Assembly (NCBI GenBank): GCA_038373865.1
Contig: JAXGGA010000022.1
Location: 186,001-250,000 of the forward strand
Length of the DNA: 64,000 nt
Direction: 5' to 3'
Origin: Uloborus plumipes
Lineage: Eukaryota > Arthropoda > Arachnida > Araneae > Uloboridae
The position numbers were made by a program, and so were the translations under genes. Below the pieces are notes generated by a model. It was not told where the DNA came from. It saw only the letters and a list, made by a program, of their open reading frames with translations, and made no database searches. Position 1 is the first letter of the stretch. Every line of letters begins with the position of its first letter. Below, piece by piece: positions 1 to 12,540 of this stretch.

Positions 1-3000
1 AAAAACATCTGGAAGGGTGTGTATGCAACATTTGAAGTTCGTAAGATGCTATTTATTTACTTAATTTATGAACAGGCACAATTTTTATCGTATTTTTCTA
101 TTCTTTCAAAACTCAGATATTTTCCCTTTCCTTTTCCGACTACGCTTTATAAGTTGAATCGGGAAATACATAAAATGGTCTCGAAAATAACTCACACGAT
201 TTCCTCCGTTACAGTTACAGACACTCAGTTGGCGTTTTGATCTAACACTTCAGACCTGTTTTACTTTTGTTCTTCTTTCTTTCTCTCTTTTCTCTTTTTA
301 TCTTTCCATTTTGGGAACGCCCTCTTTGGAAATAATAATAGACTGTCTTTCAAACTACTTTTATTTTGCGCAATTCTTTTTTATGTCACTGCGACGTTGC
401 ATGGGGACTTCGCATTTATTTGATTCTAAGCTATGGAGGATTTGAAACAGAAAGCTGACATCGGAAATGAATTACAGAGCTGTAAATCAAGATCTTAAAT
501 CCTTTCTTCTTTTTAAATTATATTTATGGTCTTTTAAAAGTCACCTAACAATATTGAACGAAAAAAACTTGTACATCTCTGCTTTGGTGAGAATTAAAAA
601 GGCGACAGACAAATGTTGTTGCCCAACATTTAAAAAAAATCTACATTGATAGTAGTAAAAATAGACGCCATCATTAAAATCACACGAGGATTTTCTTTGA
701 TTGTTTCAAATTTCTCGGTAAGAGAAAAAACGTACTAGAAATAATTTAGTGACATATTTTCAAATCATTTCATTTTATTAAGAGAACAGTAACACTTCCA
801 CAATTTCATCATCCATCCTATCTTTTTAATTCTTGAAAAAAAGAAAAATGCATCTCTCAAATTATTCGTAACCTTATTTTAATTTGACGCACAGTAAAAA
901 TCATTTTGAATTGTTATCGTTTTTATAAATTGTATATGTATTAAAAACTTCAATATATACATATTTTTCATTTAGAGCTTTTATTTACGCTTAATATTTT
1001 AAGAAATTATCACCATTTTATGATCCTTAAAAAAAGGAAAGGGAAAAGTACGGGAACTATAATAACTTCTATGAACTATATCATTCAAATAACACGGCTT
1101 CGTGTTTACTGTATGGCTGACGTTTATTCGATCATTAAAAATTTAGTTTCACTCATACTAACAGGACTAGTGGGCTGTGCTACGATGTAAAAGAGAATTG
1201 CTACTGGTGTAAAGTCAGACAGCAAGGTGTTTTGTGACGCGTGACAGGTGTGAAATCAGCATAAGTGCGACCAATCATTAACCTCGTATTTTATGATTTT
1301 TAAAGGGTAATACCAACGTAGTTTTCGCATTAAAACGTATCTCATAAGAAATAAGTTTAACAAGCATTAAGACCTTATCGATTTTGTTTAATAAATTAAT
1401 AACATGAAGACTCAGTTGGGAAGCATTTTTGCATTAACAAAGAAATATTTCCCTTCCGTTTTGCTCTTTTCCTCTTTTAGTGCCATGCTCTAACTATACA
1501 CAAGTAACAACGAACAATTGTGGCTGCTCCTAGTACTGAACTGAAGGAATATAAATTGACTTAATTCCACCGATACACCATTCCTGTATTCCATTTTTAA
1601 CATTTCCCCGTAGTTTGTTATTTATTAGCCTTGATTTCTTCAACAAAAATAATGGCAATAAAGAAGACTGGAGAGATGAAGTGAAATGTTCTTTGATTTC
1701 CTTTTTTTCTCTCCTTCTGGAATATGAATGAATTTTTTTCATGCTTCGTTAACCGAATCAGAGAAAATGGCTGCTGAGTAACCGGTGAAAAGCGCGAGAA
1801 TCGTTCGAAAGACGTTTCGGCATTATTCATTTATAATAGTCACAAGATATCTTTTTTCCCCTTCCTTTTTTAACATTTTATCTGGGTTGAACGGCTGTTA
1901 ATGTCCTGGAGTCTCATTACTCGTTTCGTTTTTATTATTCTCTTCTGTTCACAAAGTGTCTTTTCTTCCTCCGTCTTCCTTAATGCATCATTTTTCTTGT
2001 TGCAAAACTTTACGTGTTGTACATGATGATGTTTCTTTTTCGCAAACAAACCGTGGCAAAATGAGCATTTTTAACTGTCCAGAGATGTAAAGCCAGGAAA
2101 GAAAAAAACTAAGTTTACAGTTTGGAAAAATAATGTTTCTTGTTGGTTGTAAAGTAACAAGTGTTGCCAAAATGTTGATGTTTATGCTGAAAGATTTTGT
2201 ATTAATGGCGTTCTTTGGAATTTTTTAACACATCTGAAAAGTGTTTAAGATGTTTTTAGGTACGTGCAGAAAGTTTTGTATTATTTCATTAAACACATTG
2301 ATATTTTTTCACTACAATCATCTAAATATCCTTAAACATTGACGCCAAAATTAATTGTAGTACTTTAATTTTTTGATTTAATATCAAAGTTCGTAAATTT
2401 CAGTTCTCATGGTTTTTTCTTAACTACATTATTAATTAAGGTAATTGAGTTGGCATCATTAATACTCAAGCTTTTGTCTGAAAGCGCTCAGTATTTAAGC
2501 ATTCGCCATTATTACAATGAAGATACGTATAATTGTAAAGGAATATGATTGTAAAAACCATTTAGCACTATGCAAAATCTTCATAACTTTTAATATTCCT
2601 ACATAGATGTTTCATTTTTTTTCATTCTTAATTACTTCACTTAACTAGAATTATACATTTTTGCTAACGAAAAAAAAAAGATGTTTTAAAGTTTTCTTCC
2701 GTAGAAAACTATTTTCACCCCACAAAACCTAATTTCTGTGCAGATTTCAGCTTTTATTTGAAACTATCCAATTTAATAAAACTTATCGATTTTTTCATTA
2801 TGTTACAATTATTAAAATAAATAAAATTATTACTTTTGACACAAGTTTAATACAATAATACTACACAATTAGTAGACTTACTCAGTTCTAACCTTTTTTT
2901 TTCAATAAATTGATGACTCAATGATTATGTGATGCAGAGTTTAATTTAATACTTTCTCAAAATATAATCAAAAATACTGCTGGAGGAAAAAAAATCATAC

Positions 3001-3689
3001 ATTTTCTTCAAACAATTGAGTGTTTTGAATTTACCTTAACATTTCCATATGTACCCTTAGATATAGCTTTATTTATTTATTTATTTATCTGGAATATATT
3101 TTTGTTCCCTTAATTACATAGCTCCTTAGTGGTATAGAGGATGAGTCATCTAAATAAAATTTTGCAATGCACTATATTACTTGATGATACTTAATATACA
3201 TATTTTGAAACTTTTATACGTCAAACAAAAGATTTAGATATCTTGGTAAAATAAAATAAATCGTAATTCATTCAAAAAAAAAGTAGCTTTCCTTCAAAAT
3301 GAAACATTGTTACCTTATATGTACAAAAGTTTTTTAAACAAAATAGTTACCTTTGCGAAAAGAAAAAACAAGGCAGAGGGGGAGAAAAGATGAAGATAGA
3401 AAACGATAGAAAGAAAAGCAAGAATGAAAATAAAGAATAAAAAGAAATAAAGGAGCAAGGAAGAAAAGAGAACGAAATTCAATTTAACATTGTCTATTTT
3501 CCTCTCTCTCTCTCTCTTTCAAACTGGTTAAATAAATATAACTTAATTTTCATCATGGAAGTATTTCGATTTAAAACTGCTTTCTCTTTTGTATTGCTTT
3601 ATTCTTTTTTATTCGAATATATATTGATTTTTTTTATCAGACGTTTCCCCACACAAATTTGCAATATTACTTCGAAAGCGTTTAGTTTT
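1..3689. other. Intergenic AT-rich DNA, no gene seen
   Basis: No ORF here has coding character; the longest are about 70 codons of low-complexity peptide and lack convincing splice context. I see pyrimidine-rich tracts (about 265-310), a short CT run near 3505-3520, an A/G-rich stretch at 3355-3470 and many A/T homopolymers. A slightly GC-richer patch at about 1095-1290 contains AGGTGTGAAA, a T-box half-site-like string, but nothing that proves function. Confidence 0.6.
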
Positions 3690-4650
3690 CGTTCACGCTC
3701 ATTATTCATGCCGGAAAAATGAACTTTATTCAATTTTCAAAAATTATCATTCTTCAAGTAATTTTATTACTCACAAAAGTACACCCCCCCCCCCAAAAAA
3801 AAAAGTATGCAGTAGTAGTTATAAGAATTGGAAAAAATTATTCAGCCCAAAAAAATTAACTTTATTTAAGTGTTAAAAAACTATTTATTCTTTGTGCAAT
3901 TTTATTACTCATGAAAAGTACATTTTTTCCAAAAAAAAAAAAAAAAAAGATTCAGTTATTCAGCCGGAAAAATGGATCTTATTCAACTTTTTAAAAAAAA
4001 ATTATATTCTTTGTGTAATTTTACTACGAAAAAGTATTCAGTAATAAAGATAGGATAAAATTATTCAGTCCCAAAGGAAACATACGGAAGTGGTCGTCTT
4101 TGTGAGCTTTTCAAAAAATGCTTATTCTTGGAGTATTTTTTATTACTCAAGAAAAATACAATTTTTGCAAAAAATAAAATTAAAAAGTAATCAGTAGTCA
4201 TAAGAATTAGATAAAATTATTATTCAGTCCGGAAAAATAAACTTTATTCAACTATTCAAAAATTATTTGTTTTTATATAATTTTATTGCTCACAAAAAGC
4301 CCAATGGTTTCCTAAAAAGAGTATTCTAGTAGTTATGAAAATTGGATAAAATTATTCAGTCCGAAAAAAATGAACTTTTTTCAACTGTTCAAAAATTATC
4401 TATTCTTTATGTAATTTTATTGCTCACGAAAAGTCCAACTTTTTTTTTTTTAAGTATTCAGTAATAAAGATTGGATAAATTATTCAGTCCGGAAAAATGA
4501 ACTTTATTCAACTATTCAAAAATTATTTATTCTTTATTTAATTTTACTGCTCACGAAAAGTAAAAATTTTTCAGAAAAAAAAGTATTCAGTAATAAAGAT
4601 TGGATAAAATTATTCAGTCCAAAAGGAAACATACGGAAGTGATCGTTTTT
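3690..4650. repeat. Diverged tandem array, unit about 130 bp, about 8 units
   Basis: The phrase CCGGAAAAATGAACTTTATT recurs with substitutions near 3711, 3846, 3960, 4228, 4360 and 4488. Each time it is followed by a CAAAAATTAT-TATTCTTT block, a TAATTTTATTGCTCACGAAAAG block and a GTATTCAGTAATAAAGATTGG block. Two units (about 4070 and 4615) instead carry a variant beginning CCCAAAGGAAACATACGGAAG or close to it. Spacing is roughly 110-140 bp. This is a decayed satellite or minisatellite array with two unit types; no protein coding is apparent. Confidence 0.75.
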
Positions 4651-5638
4651 GTGTCATTCACGTACCGAAAGTCGTGCTGTGTATGGAGCATTGTTTCTGT
4701 TATCGGTAAGAGTACATTTCCTGCACGCTTGGGTAATTTAGAAGAGAGGAGATCATAAAGTTCTTGAATTATGCCTTTATCTATTAAAGGAAACACATTG
4801 TTTTTTCATACTCTCCAATGCTACATTAGTTGGCAAAATGCTTAGAAAGCTGAAAACCGATTTATTATTAGATTGACTTGGCTACAAAATGCAACTTGTT
4901 AAATGATGAATGGGTAGAGCTTATTTACACTCAGGTAATTGCCGGTAAGAAAAGTAGAACTGGCATTAGCATTTTTTTTTTAATGAAACAGTGCACGAAT
5001 GGGAATGTGGTTTATGATTTGTTGACATTGAAATCATAATCATTGTTATATTCACAAAAGTGAAGTTTATATCACACTCAATGTTACAGGAAGGAAGTTA
5101 TGAGTTACGATATTTCATATTTTGTTTTAAAATCTTGAATAACAACAAATGTCTTTCATTTATATTTTTATGTCCCTTTTCCTGACAAGAAAACTGACGA
5201 TATTACAAGCGTTATGCATTCACAAAACTGTCAATTATAAATTAGCATTTATTTACAAAGAAAACATTTTATTGCATTTGTTCCAATATAAATATAGTTT
5301 CAGAAAAAGGAAATAAAAATATGAATAATTTCAGTTCTTAATATTGACCTTTCTGTCATTTCTAAAAAGTGTAGTTGTTGTTATGTTGCAATAAGTGCAG
5401 TTTTGCATCATGAAGTTTAAATTACTGCTTTCAAAAGACTTGCCATTGGTTAGGACTGAAGCTTTAATTGTAACGGAGTATCACTTGAATGACACTGCCT
5501 TATATTAATATATATATCCCTTATTTATTATAGCTTAATGCAAATAGAAATACACGCGCACACACAGCTGCACATAAATTAATGCTATAAAAAAGGCCTA
5601 AAATACTAAATTGACATTTATTTTTGTTTTGTGCAAAC
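4651..5638. other. Intergenic, nothing recognised
   Basis: AT-rich single-copy-looking sequence. I find no ORF with coding character, no RNA gene and no clear repeat before the foldback element that follows. Confidence 0.5.
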
Positions 5639-5651
5639 CATACGAGATATA
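5639..5651. repeat. Target-site duplication, left, foldback copy A
   Basis: CATACGAGATATA (13 bp) is repeated exactly at 5958-5970, immediately outside the foldback element. The length is typical of target-primed reverse transcription rather than of cut-and-paste transposons. Confidence 0.8.
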
Positions 5652-5697
5652 TGTGAAGTTTATTCCAACGTTAGAGATGCACAAATATGCAGGTATA

Positions 5698-5745
5698 CCG
5701 CAGACACGTGTTTCGAGGCTACAAGGAGCCTCTTTTTCAATGCAA
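5698..5745 (-). ncRNA. Hammerhead-like fold, left arm of copy A (minus strand)
   Basis: The left arm is the inverted copy of the right arm, so the same 48-nt fold occurs on the minus strand with identical stems and core. A transcript through the whole element would contain one sense and one antisense version and would probably fold as a long hairpin instead. Confidence 0.35.
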
Positions 5746-5835
5746 GAGGTGTGAGCTTTAGGATGAAGAGTCATCCGATATATCGTATTTTATCGATAGT
5801 TTTCGGATGACTCTTCATCCTAAAGCTCACACCTC

Positions 5836-5883
5836 TTGCATTGAAAAAGAGGCTCCTTGTAGCCTCGAAACACGTGTCTGCGG
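5836..5883 (+). ncRNA. Hammerhead-ribozyme-like fold, right arm of copy A
   Basis: Reading + strand: TTGCA (5836-5840) can pair with TGCGG (5879-5883) as stem I. TTGAAAA plus one extra A (5841-5848) sits where CUGAUGA belongs. GAGGCT and AGCCTC (5849-5854, 5861-5866) form stem II with loop CCTTGT. GAA (5867-5869) follows, then self-complementary ACACGTGT (5870-5877) as stem III, and C17 at 5878 with cleavage expected after it. Core positions 3 and 8, a Watson-Crick pair in known hammerheads, would be U:A instead of C:G. The extra A between A9 and stem II is non-canonical. Cleavage activity is unproven. Confidence 0.4.
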
Positions 5884-5957
5884 TATACCTGCATATTTGC
5901 GCATATCTAACGTTGGAATAAACTTCACATCTATCGCACAAAGGTATTTATTTTCTT

Positions 5958-5970
5958 CATACGAGATATA
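5958..5970. repeat. Target-site duplication, right, foldback copy A
   Basis: Second exact copy of CATACGAGATATA, directly after the 28-bp tail. Confidence 0.8.
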
Positions 5971-6035
5971 GTTAACAAGTTAACTTTCGTTTTTAAAATA
6001 AAACGGAAGTCAATAGTATTTTCTATGGTTTTGCA

Positions 6036-6083
6036 CAAAACACACAAACGCACACACACACACATACATACATACATATATAC

Positions 6084-6163
<80 letters not shown>

Positions 6164-6165
6164 TC
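6036..6165. repeat. Compound microsatellite (CA)n(TACA)n(TA)n
   Basis: Starts with ACAC repeats, passes through CATACATA, then becomes a long TA run to about 6165. ORFs reported here on both strands are low-complexity artefacts (Tyr-Ile repeats). Confidence 0.95.
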
Positions 6166-8260
6166 TTTTATTTTACTTTTTTTCTTGTGAAAAACCGTGT
6201 AAGAAATACAGAATTCAAAATACTTAGCCAAGTTCTTTTTTCCTGGTAAACAAACAATATACTTCAATTGGAAAATGCTGCGTATTTCATTTGATAAAAC
6301 TGTAGACATCAAATAACGGAAGCACTTTTCTGCTATTCGTTGGTACGGCTGACTGATTTTTATTGATCACCTCGCAGTACAAATCCGGATAACCTCAAAG
6401 GATTAAATGCTAATGAAAATTCTTCTTGGCGTTCTTCACTCACAGAAATAATTTGCTTTTTGTTTCTCACATTATTAACTAAATCGATAGCTTCAGGTTA
6501 TTCAATAAGTAGACAATAGGTTTTAATAATACAGTCAAAACTGAGCTTTCGGAAACGTGATGGTATTTTTTTGCTTATTTATTTGGTTGTGCTGAGGAAA
6601 ATACTGAATCAGTTTCCCGTGAACGGTGATTATTTTAAAAATATAAAACAGTTGCAACTGTTAATGCCATTTGTTGAAGCAGAGAAATATATCAAAGCAA
6701 CTTCCCATGAACAGTTGTTATTTTTAAGATTTTTTTTGAAATATAGTATCAAATACGATTTCTGCTGAGTGAGTTGAAGTATACTACAATTGGGTAATTT
6801 TTTTCTATTTGTGAAAAAGGTCTTTTTGGACTAGATTAAAAGACAGGCTTAGACACATTCATAAAACATAAAACATTTTAATGCATCGTACTGGTCATTT
6901 TCAGTTAAAAAGAAAAGAAAACCAAAATATATTTTTGTATACATACATATATATATTTTTTTTCCTGATGCTGCTGGACTATTTCATGTGGTTCCAGTAC
7001 CAGTGAACTTATAAACAGTCATATTTTGTTTAAACGAACATTCGTTTGGAGCTAATTAAAAATATGTATCAAAAGTAACACCAAAATAAATTGCAATAGC
7101 AAAAAAAAAAAAAAAATCAAACAATTAAAACTAAGAGGGTTATTTCCGTAGATGATTATGACATTTGTCATATTTAAATGATTGCTCAGTGCGAAATGTG
7201 TAAATAGTATGAAATAAACATTACGTCATCTAAATTCGTAAGTAGTCGTGAAAAGTTTTAATTTTAAATCTCACGTTTAAATTGCTTTGTTTAGTTAAAA
7301 GGACATTCCTCACTTATCGTTAGGATTCTGACAGCTAATTTGAAAGTTACCATTAAAAATGAACTTTGAATGACGTAGTTATTTTAAATGGTTTATCATG
7401 AGCTCAAGAAAACTTTTATTAAATTAGATTGTGTGTTTTCAGAGTCAAAAGTTCATTTCTTCACGCAACAACTACAGCTTTTATTATTTGACATTCATTC
7501 TTTCGAGCATTCATTATTTCGTTAAAACCTCGTTAGCGTAACATAGTTTCTAGAGCAAGGAAATTGATTTTCAAGTTTAAAAATAATTCCATTTTTAAGT
7601 TTAATAATTAATTTCATGATGTTGTTTGCAGTAGTGAGTAATGTAAGTAATCACAATAAAAAAATATCCCACTTTTGTCCTTGAAAATCTGGGTCATCCA
7701 ACGTAAAATCTTGTACTTAATGAAAATACACTTTTGCAAGTAGGATGAAAAATTATGAAAACGTTTTAATTGAAAAAAAAATTACGTCTTTGAAAAATAT
7801 AAACATTTCATTATTACTCGAGATATTTTGAACAATTGTGTTTCAAAGAGTTACACATCTTAAAAGAAATGTTATACAACTTTCTGACTAAAATAATAAC
7901 GAGAGCTAGTACGAGGAACTTCATCCTTGATGTAGAGATGTCTTACAATTGTAAATCGTTACCTTGTACTTCTGATTTCAATTTTTTTTAACTTTAACTT
8001 CAATCTTTAATTTCTTTCCTGTATGTTTAGTTTCATTTTCCCCTCAGAAACTGCCAGTTCGATTCTACTCAAGAGAGATTTTTCCATCTGTGTGTAAGTT
8101 GTCTGCATTCCACATACATCCCAAGGAAAAAAAGAACTTGTTCCAAACAAAATCGATAAAATATTTTGCCTCCATGTCTCGTCTCCAGTCTATTGGTACA
8201 AGAAAAAAAAAACGAAGTTAGTGGTTGAGGGCACCATTGGGAGGGGGGACAACGTTGCAC
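6166..8260. other. Intergenic, nothing recognised
   Basis: AT-rich. A short imperfect direct repeat (a TTCCCGTGAACGGTGATTAT-type phrase near 6618 and a TTCCCATGAACAGTTGTTAT-type phrase near 6703) suggests an old local duplication. No gene is supported. Confidence 0.5.
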
Positions 8261-8420
8261 CATTAAGATACTAATCTTCGTCTGACAACAATGGCGCCCA
8301 ATCCGGCTGTCATTCGGGTCAAATCAAAGATTAGCGGAAACCACAGACATTCTCTTGCATCCAGCTAGTTCCCTCCTCTTTAGAAATGTGGTTTCTAGAT
8401 TTAGGGGCGACCTGCAGGTT
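8261..8420. promoter_or_regulatory. GC-richer block with clustered TF-like motifs
   Basis: A block of clearly higher GC than its surroundings contains ATCAAAG (TCF/LEF-like), GATTAG (K50 homeodomain-like) and AACCACAG (Runt-like) within about 30 bp near 8322-8347. Motifs this short occur by chance. The reason to list it is that clustering coincides with a composition shift. Function is inferred only. Confidence 0.2.
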
Positions 8421-11400
8421 ACAAAAGAGAAAATTGTTGCTGCCTCTTATTTTTATCTTGTTGATCGTGATTCGAATACCGCAAGAAGTTGGAAATATTT
8501 AGATTCATGGAGTAAATCGTGGTTACATAATAATGGGAAATAGAATCATTAAGTTTTATAAAATGTGTAAAACGCCTATTCAAACTCGAGGGGGATTTTT
8601 TTTTTTCGAAGAACCTAATTATTCCAAAAGAGATTATTTTGTAAGAAAATTCTGATTGCAAAAGTTGAACTCTTCAATTGCCAGAATGAATCTTTCATAA
8701 AATCAATACAATCTGTTAGCACACAGAGAATTTCTCTTGTAGATAAGTTATTCAATTTCTATTAAGGGACTATGTTTTTCTCATAATTATATGTTGGTCT
8801 TTTTTTTTCCTTTTTTAGTTATGATGGGTTTATATAATTAATTTATCTGTAAAAAGATTACGTAACTTGATAGATTTAGTGTACCAATTAAAGTGTCTCA
8901 TTAAAAACTGATTTGCATTCCTTTGCAACAATTATACAAATTGAAAAATTCAACTTTTTTTCCCCCTTAATGCAATGAAAACTGCTTACAAGAGTTTCAC
9001 TAGTGGGATAAACAAAAAAAAAAAAAAAAAACTCCAGCGCATTTTTTCGCACATAGTGCAATTTCCCTGCACAGAATAAAATATCTTTGCAATTCTAAAA
9101 CACTCATATAACGTTATATTTACAATTTGTGTGAAACAATGTTGAATTTGTCAATGTACTGCAAGGGAGGTGGCAGCTCAAGTTAGAGGAAACTGCTGAA
9201 AGTAAATCTATACCCTTCTATATCAACTGTTAATTCCACGCTTTCTCACCTCACCAACTGCGCAACAAAAGAAATTCGACTATAAATTTAAATTATCTTT
9301 TCTCTGCTTGACTATATTTTTTAATTTTGCTTATTTTTAATGCACGTTGAACAACATCATAAAAACTAAATGAATATAAATTACGAGTCCGAGCGTATAA
9401 TCATTGCAATATGATGTTTTTCAATAAACCTTGAACGTATATTAAGCTTAAATAATTTTAACTACAGCCAAAACGCAAAACAAAAACTCCGTTGCTTATT
9501 TTCTTACTTTGATGTTCCTCTTTCACAGCTCTAGAGCATAGGTATGTTTAGTGTGGAGATTAAAAAAAGTAAAATAAAACTAATTTGTAGGCACTTATTC
9601 ATTCAGCATATATAAGAGCAAAACCGCTTTTCTCAAACGATGGGTTTAGTACCTCAGTATTACAATAATTTCTAGAGAAAAAAAATACGCATACGAAATC
9701 CATGCATGTTATTACCATTTTCTTCTAAACGTGAAGAATAACGAAAGTCATGAATAAAGAACGAAAATAATTACACATCAACTCCGGCTATCATTGGACA
9801 GATCCGTCATGGATCTGTCAGGGTGACTTCATTTCCTTAATTATTCGTAATCAAAGGTATAACTTACCGTTTTGCCAAACGTCTAAAAAAATCGTAATAC
9901 CGGTAATAAGAAAAGATAATCGTGGGAAAATGCAATCACAATGGATCGTATACCTTTTTTAATCATGACTGATGATGAGCATTAGCTGACTCGAAAACGT
10001 AGTCTTGAGGCGAAAAAAAATTAATGCAGTCACCAAAACGGTTCGCATTTAAATCAGAATCGTAATTTAATTTTTTTCTCATCTTTACCTAGAATGACCG
10101 CAGAAACGAAAACAAGGTTGACATATGACCTGTAGTATTCAGAAAAACCGTTGCACCAGGTGTAATTGTGCAACTGGGAATAAATGCGAGGCAGATAAAA
10201 TGCTCCAGGGTAATCATGGAGGAAAAGAACATTAAAAGGCGAATATTCTACCACTTGTGGTCACGGCGTGTAAAGTGGAACTTTGGTTTAACAATTACCC
10301 AAATAAACTCAATTAGTTTGGATAACTACACTTCCACAGCATTAAGATAAAGTTAAGGGCTTTATTGTAGTAATAACAATGGCATTTTTTGCAATGTGTG
10401 ATATATTTATCTGTAAGTGATCTGATTGTTCTAATTGCTTAACAATCCATAACCATCAACTTCCTAATAGTTATATTCCAATATAACTAATGATAACTCA
10501 CTTTAGTTAGAAACAGTACCTCCAATTTTACAATCGGCATTTAAATGCACTTAATTGCACACAGCACAAGATTGGGATTTAACTTAATTTGTAGCTGAAT
10601 ATCGTTTTCAAAATACTCATTGGCATGTATAAAAAATACAATCTTAAGGAAATTGCAAAAATGCTTATAAAAATCGTATTATACTAAAATCGCGGCATCT
10701 CGAGCTCTGATGAAGTGATGACTGGTCCCCTGATTGAAACTTTCGGTGTGTTATTAAATGATGTAGGACTTTATCATATATCAGCATAGTTTTCTTTTTT
10801 CTTCTCCTTTTGGAAGTTTACGAGAATTAAAAGCCAAGCCCTAATTTAAGCTTTATTTAGGAAAAAAATATTTAAATAACATAGCAATGTTGCTCAGTTT
10901 TAATGAATTTGTTATTATTATTATTGCTTACATTACTCTTATTATTATTATTTCATTTTTTATATACTTTTATTCCTTGATGTTTGATGTCTGGACTAAA
11001 AAACAAGGCTTTAGTTCTACCCCCTTGTTTTTTTTTTTTTTTTTTTAAATTTTCATTTTTTTTTTCTTTTTTTAAGGCCGTAATGACAGTTGGAGAATCA
11101 TTTTACATCGGTTAGTTATGCTTATCTTTTTTTTTTTTTACTTTCTTTTCTTAGTTAAGTAAGTGAAATTAAAAAAGACATCTAACATTGTCAGAAATAT
11201 TTTATTAGACCAGAACATCATTTTCTTTTTTTTCTTCTTTGATTTGGTTTTTCGTTGTGTCAACGTTGTGTCGACATAACGCTCTGTCAACTCTGTCAAC
11301 GTTGTCTCGATCTCACTCTGATAGCGAAACTGAACGCTTGAAGTTTTGAAAAGTATTTCTGCAATGTAACAAAAGCTCAATAAAAACTAGCACTCCAATG

Positions 11401-12540
11401 TAATTAATGCATTTAGTGCCATCAATATTAGTTTCCATTTCGAAAAAAATGTTTTCTGTACAAAATAGAATAATTAATTAAACAAAAAACATTACTCTGC
11501 TTCTATGTGACCCAAAATGGCGTTGATCGCAGTGTTCTTCAACGGAAATGGTCAACATTCTTCCGATCGTTTAGAAGTTTCTGCTATGCTTCCATTCTTT
11601 TCCTTACTGCACCTGTGCAGATAAACTTCTGAATTCTAGTAAAGTCTACGGAAGTTTAAGAATGCTTTAACATTCTTGAAGCATAATAATGTCGGAAGTA
11701 CAGGGAAAAGAAAAATGAATATCCGTAAACTTTGTTTTGTACTAGATGCGTGTATGTATGTTTTCTTTTTTGAATCATATTATTTTATTCGTTTTTTTAA
11801 CTCTGTTTTTCACATTAGTAATTTTGCAAAAAAAAAAAAAAAAAAGCTTCTTCAGTAATGTGAGTACATTTATTTAGCTGACTACCTCTTGAGCATGAGT
11901 AACATATAAAATAGTGATACTGAACGAATTAAAGAAAAGAAAAAAAGGAAATACTTTTGATATACTGACTTTTCTTTTATTTCAATTACGTATTTACTCT
12001 TTTATTTATTTGAGGAGGAGGACTCTACCAGAGAACAAAAAGAAAAAGAACCTTTTAATTTATTGGTCATACTTCGGCGTATAAATCTCGTAAGTGAGAA
12101 ACATGAATGGAAAAAAAAATATGTATCCACACACATTCGTCTTATTAAAACATTTTTACTTTATCATATTAAAAGTTCAAAAGTAAAGATAAGAGATTTA
12201 ATCATATAATGAAAAGATCCAGTGCAGAATTTAGGGAAAGAAGAGGGGGGAGCAGCTTTGAGGCTGCAACTTCCACTGGACATAAACCCGTACATAAAAT
12301 ATATATATATTAGTTCTCTCTCTCTCTATTTTTGAATGCGGCTACATTATCTTCCGAATTAACCACTATATTTAAGTCATTAAAGGTACAATGCACTAAA
12401 TACATTAATTAAGCATATCAAAATGTGCTAAGTTGAACTATGATCCAAAATAAAAATATGCTAAGCCTCATGCATCGAGAAAGTAAGATTCTCACTCTCA
12501 ACCTAAACCGCTTCTGAGCCTCAAGTCATGAAAGCTTCAA
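8421..12540. other. Intergenic, mostly featureless
   Basis: AT-rich, with A or T homopolymers (9013-9031, 11029-11046, 11828-11845) and a short inverted repeat GACAGATCC-GGATCTGTC at about 9798-9820. A possible ribozyme-like string at 9969-10004 is listed separately. No ORF is convincing. Confidence 0.5.
9969..10004 (+). other. String with hammerhead core boxes, weak
   Basis: CTGATGA (9969-9975) is followed 17 nt later by GAAAACG (9993-9999) and AGTC. GAG and CTC flank the intervening part and could form a 3-bp stem II. Stem I and stem III are poor. It may be the relic of a Penelope-like pseudo-LTR or coincidence. Confidence 0.15.

Larger units (their letters stand above)
5652..5957 (+). mobile_element. 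Foldback element copy A, Penelope-like organisation
   Basis: Two arms of about 127 bp (5652-5778 and 5803-5929) are inverted complements with only a couple of mismatches, separated by about 24 bp. A 28-bp single-sided tail (5930-5957) follows the right arm. Exact 13-bp target duplications flank the unit. A second copy at 47254-47534 lies in the opposite orientation with the same tail, so the tail is part of the element. Inverted pseudo-LTRs plus a short one-sided extension and variable target duplications are known traits of Penelope-like retroelements; assignment to them is inference because no reverse transcriptase is present. A 306-bp internally deleted or non-autonomous unit fits. The alternative is an unrelated foldback transposon. 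Confidence 0.75.

Noticed and set aside
6010..6312. 100-codon minus-strand ORF over the TA microsatellite
   Set aside because: Translation is Tyr/Ile dinucleotide-repeat peptide, an artefact of the (TA)n tract.
10706..10741. CTGATGAAG ... TTGAAAC string resembling hammerhead boxes
   Set aside because: No stem II can be drawn between the boxes, and stems I and III do not pair.
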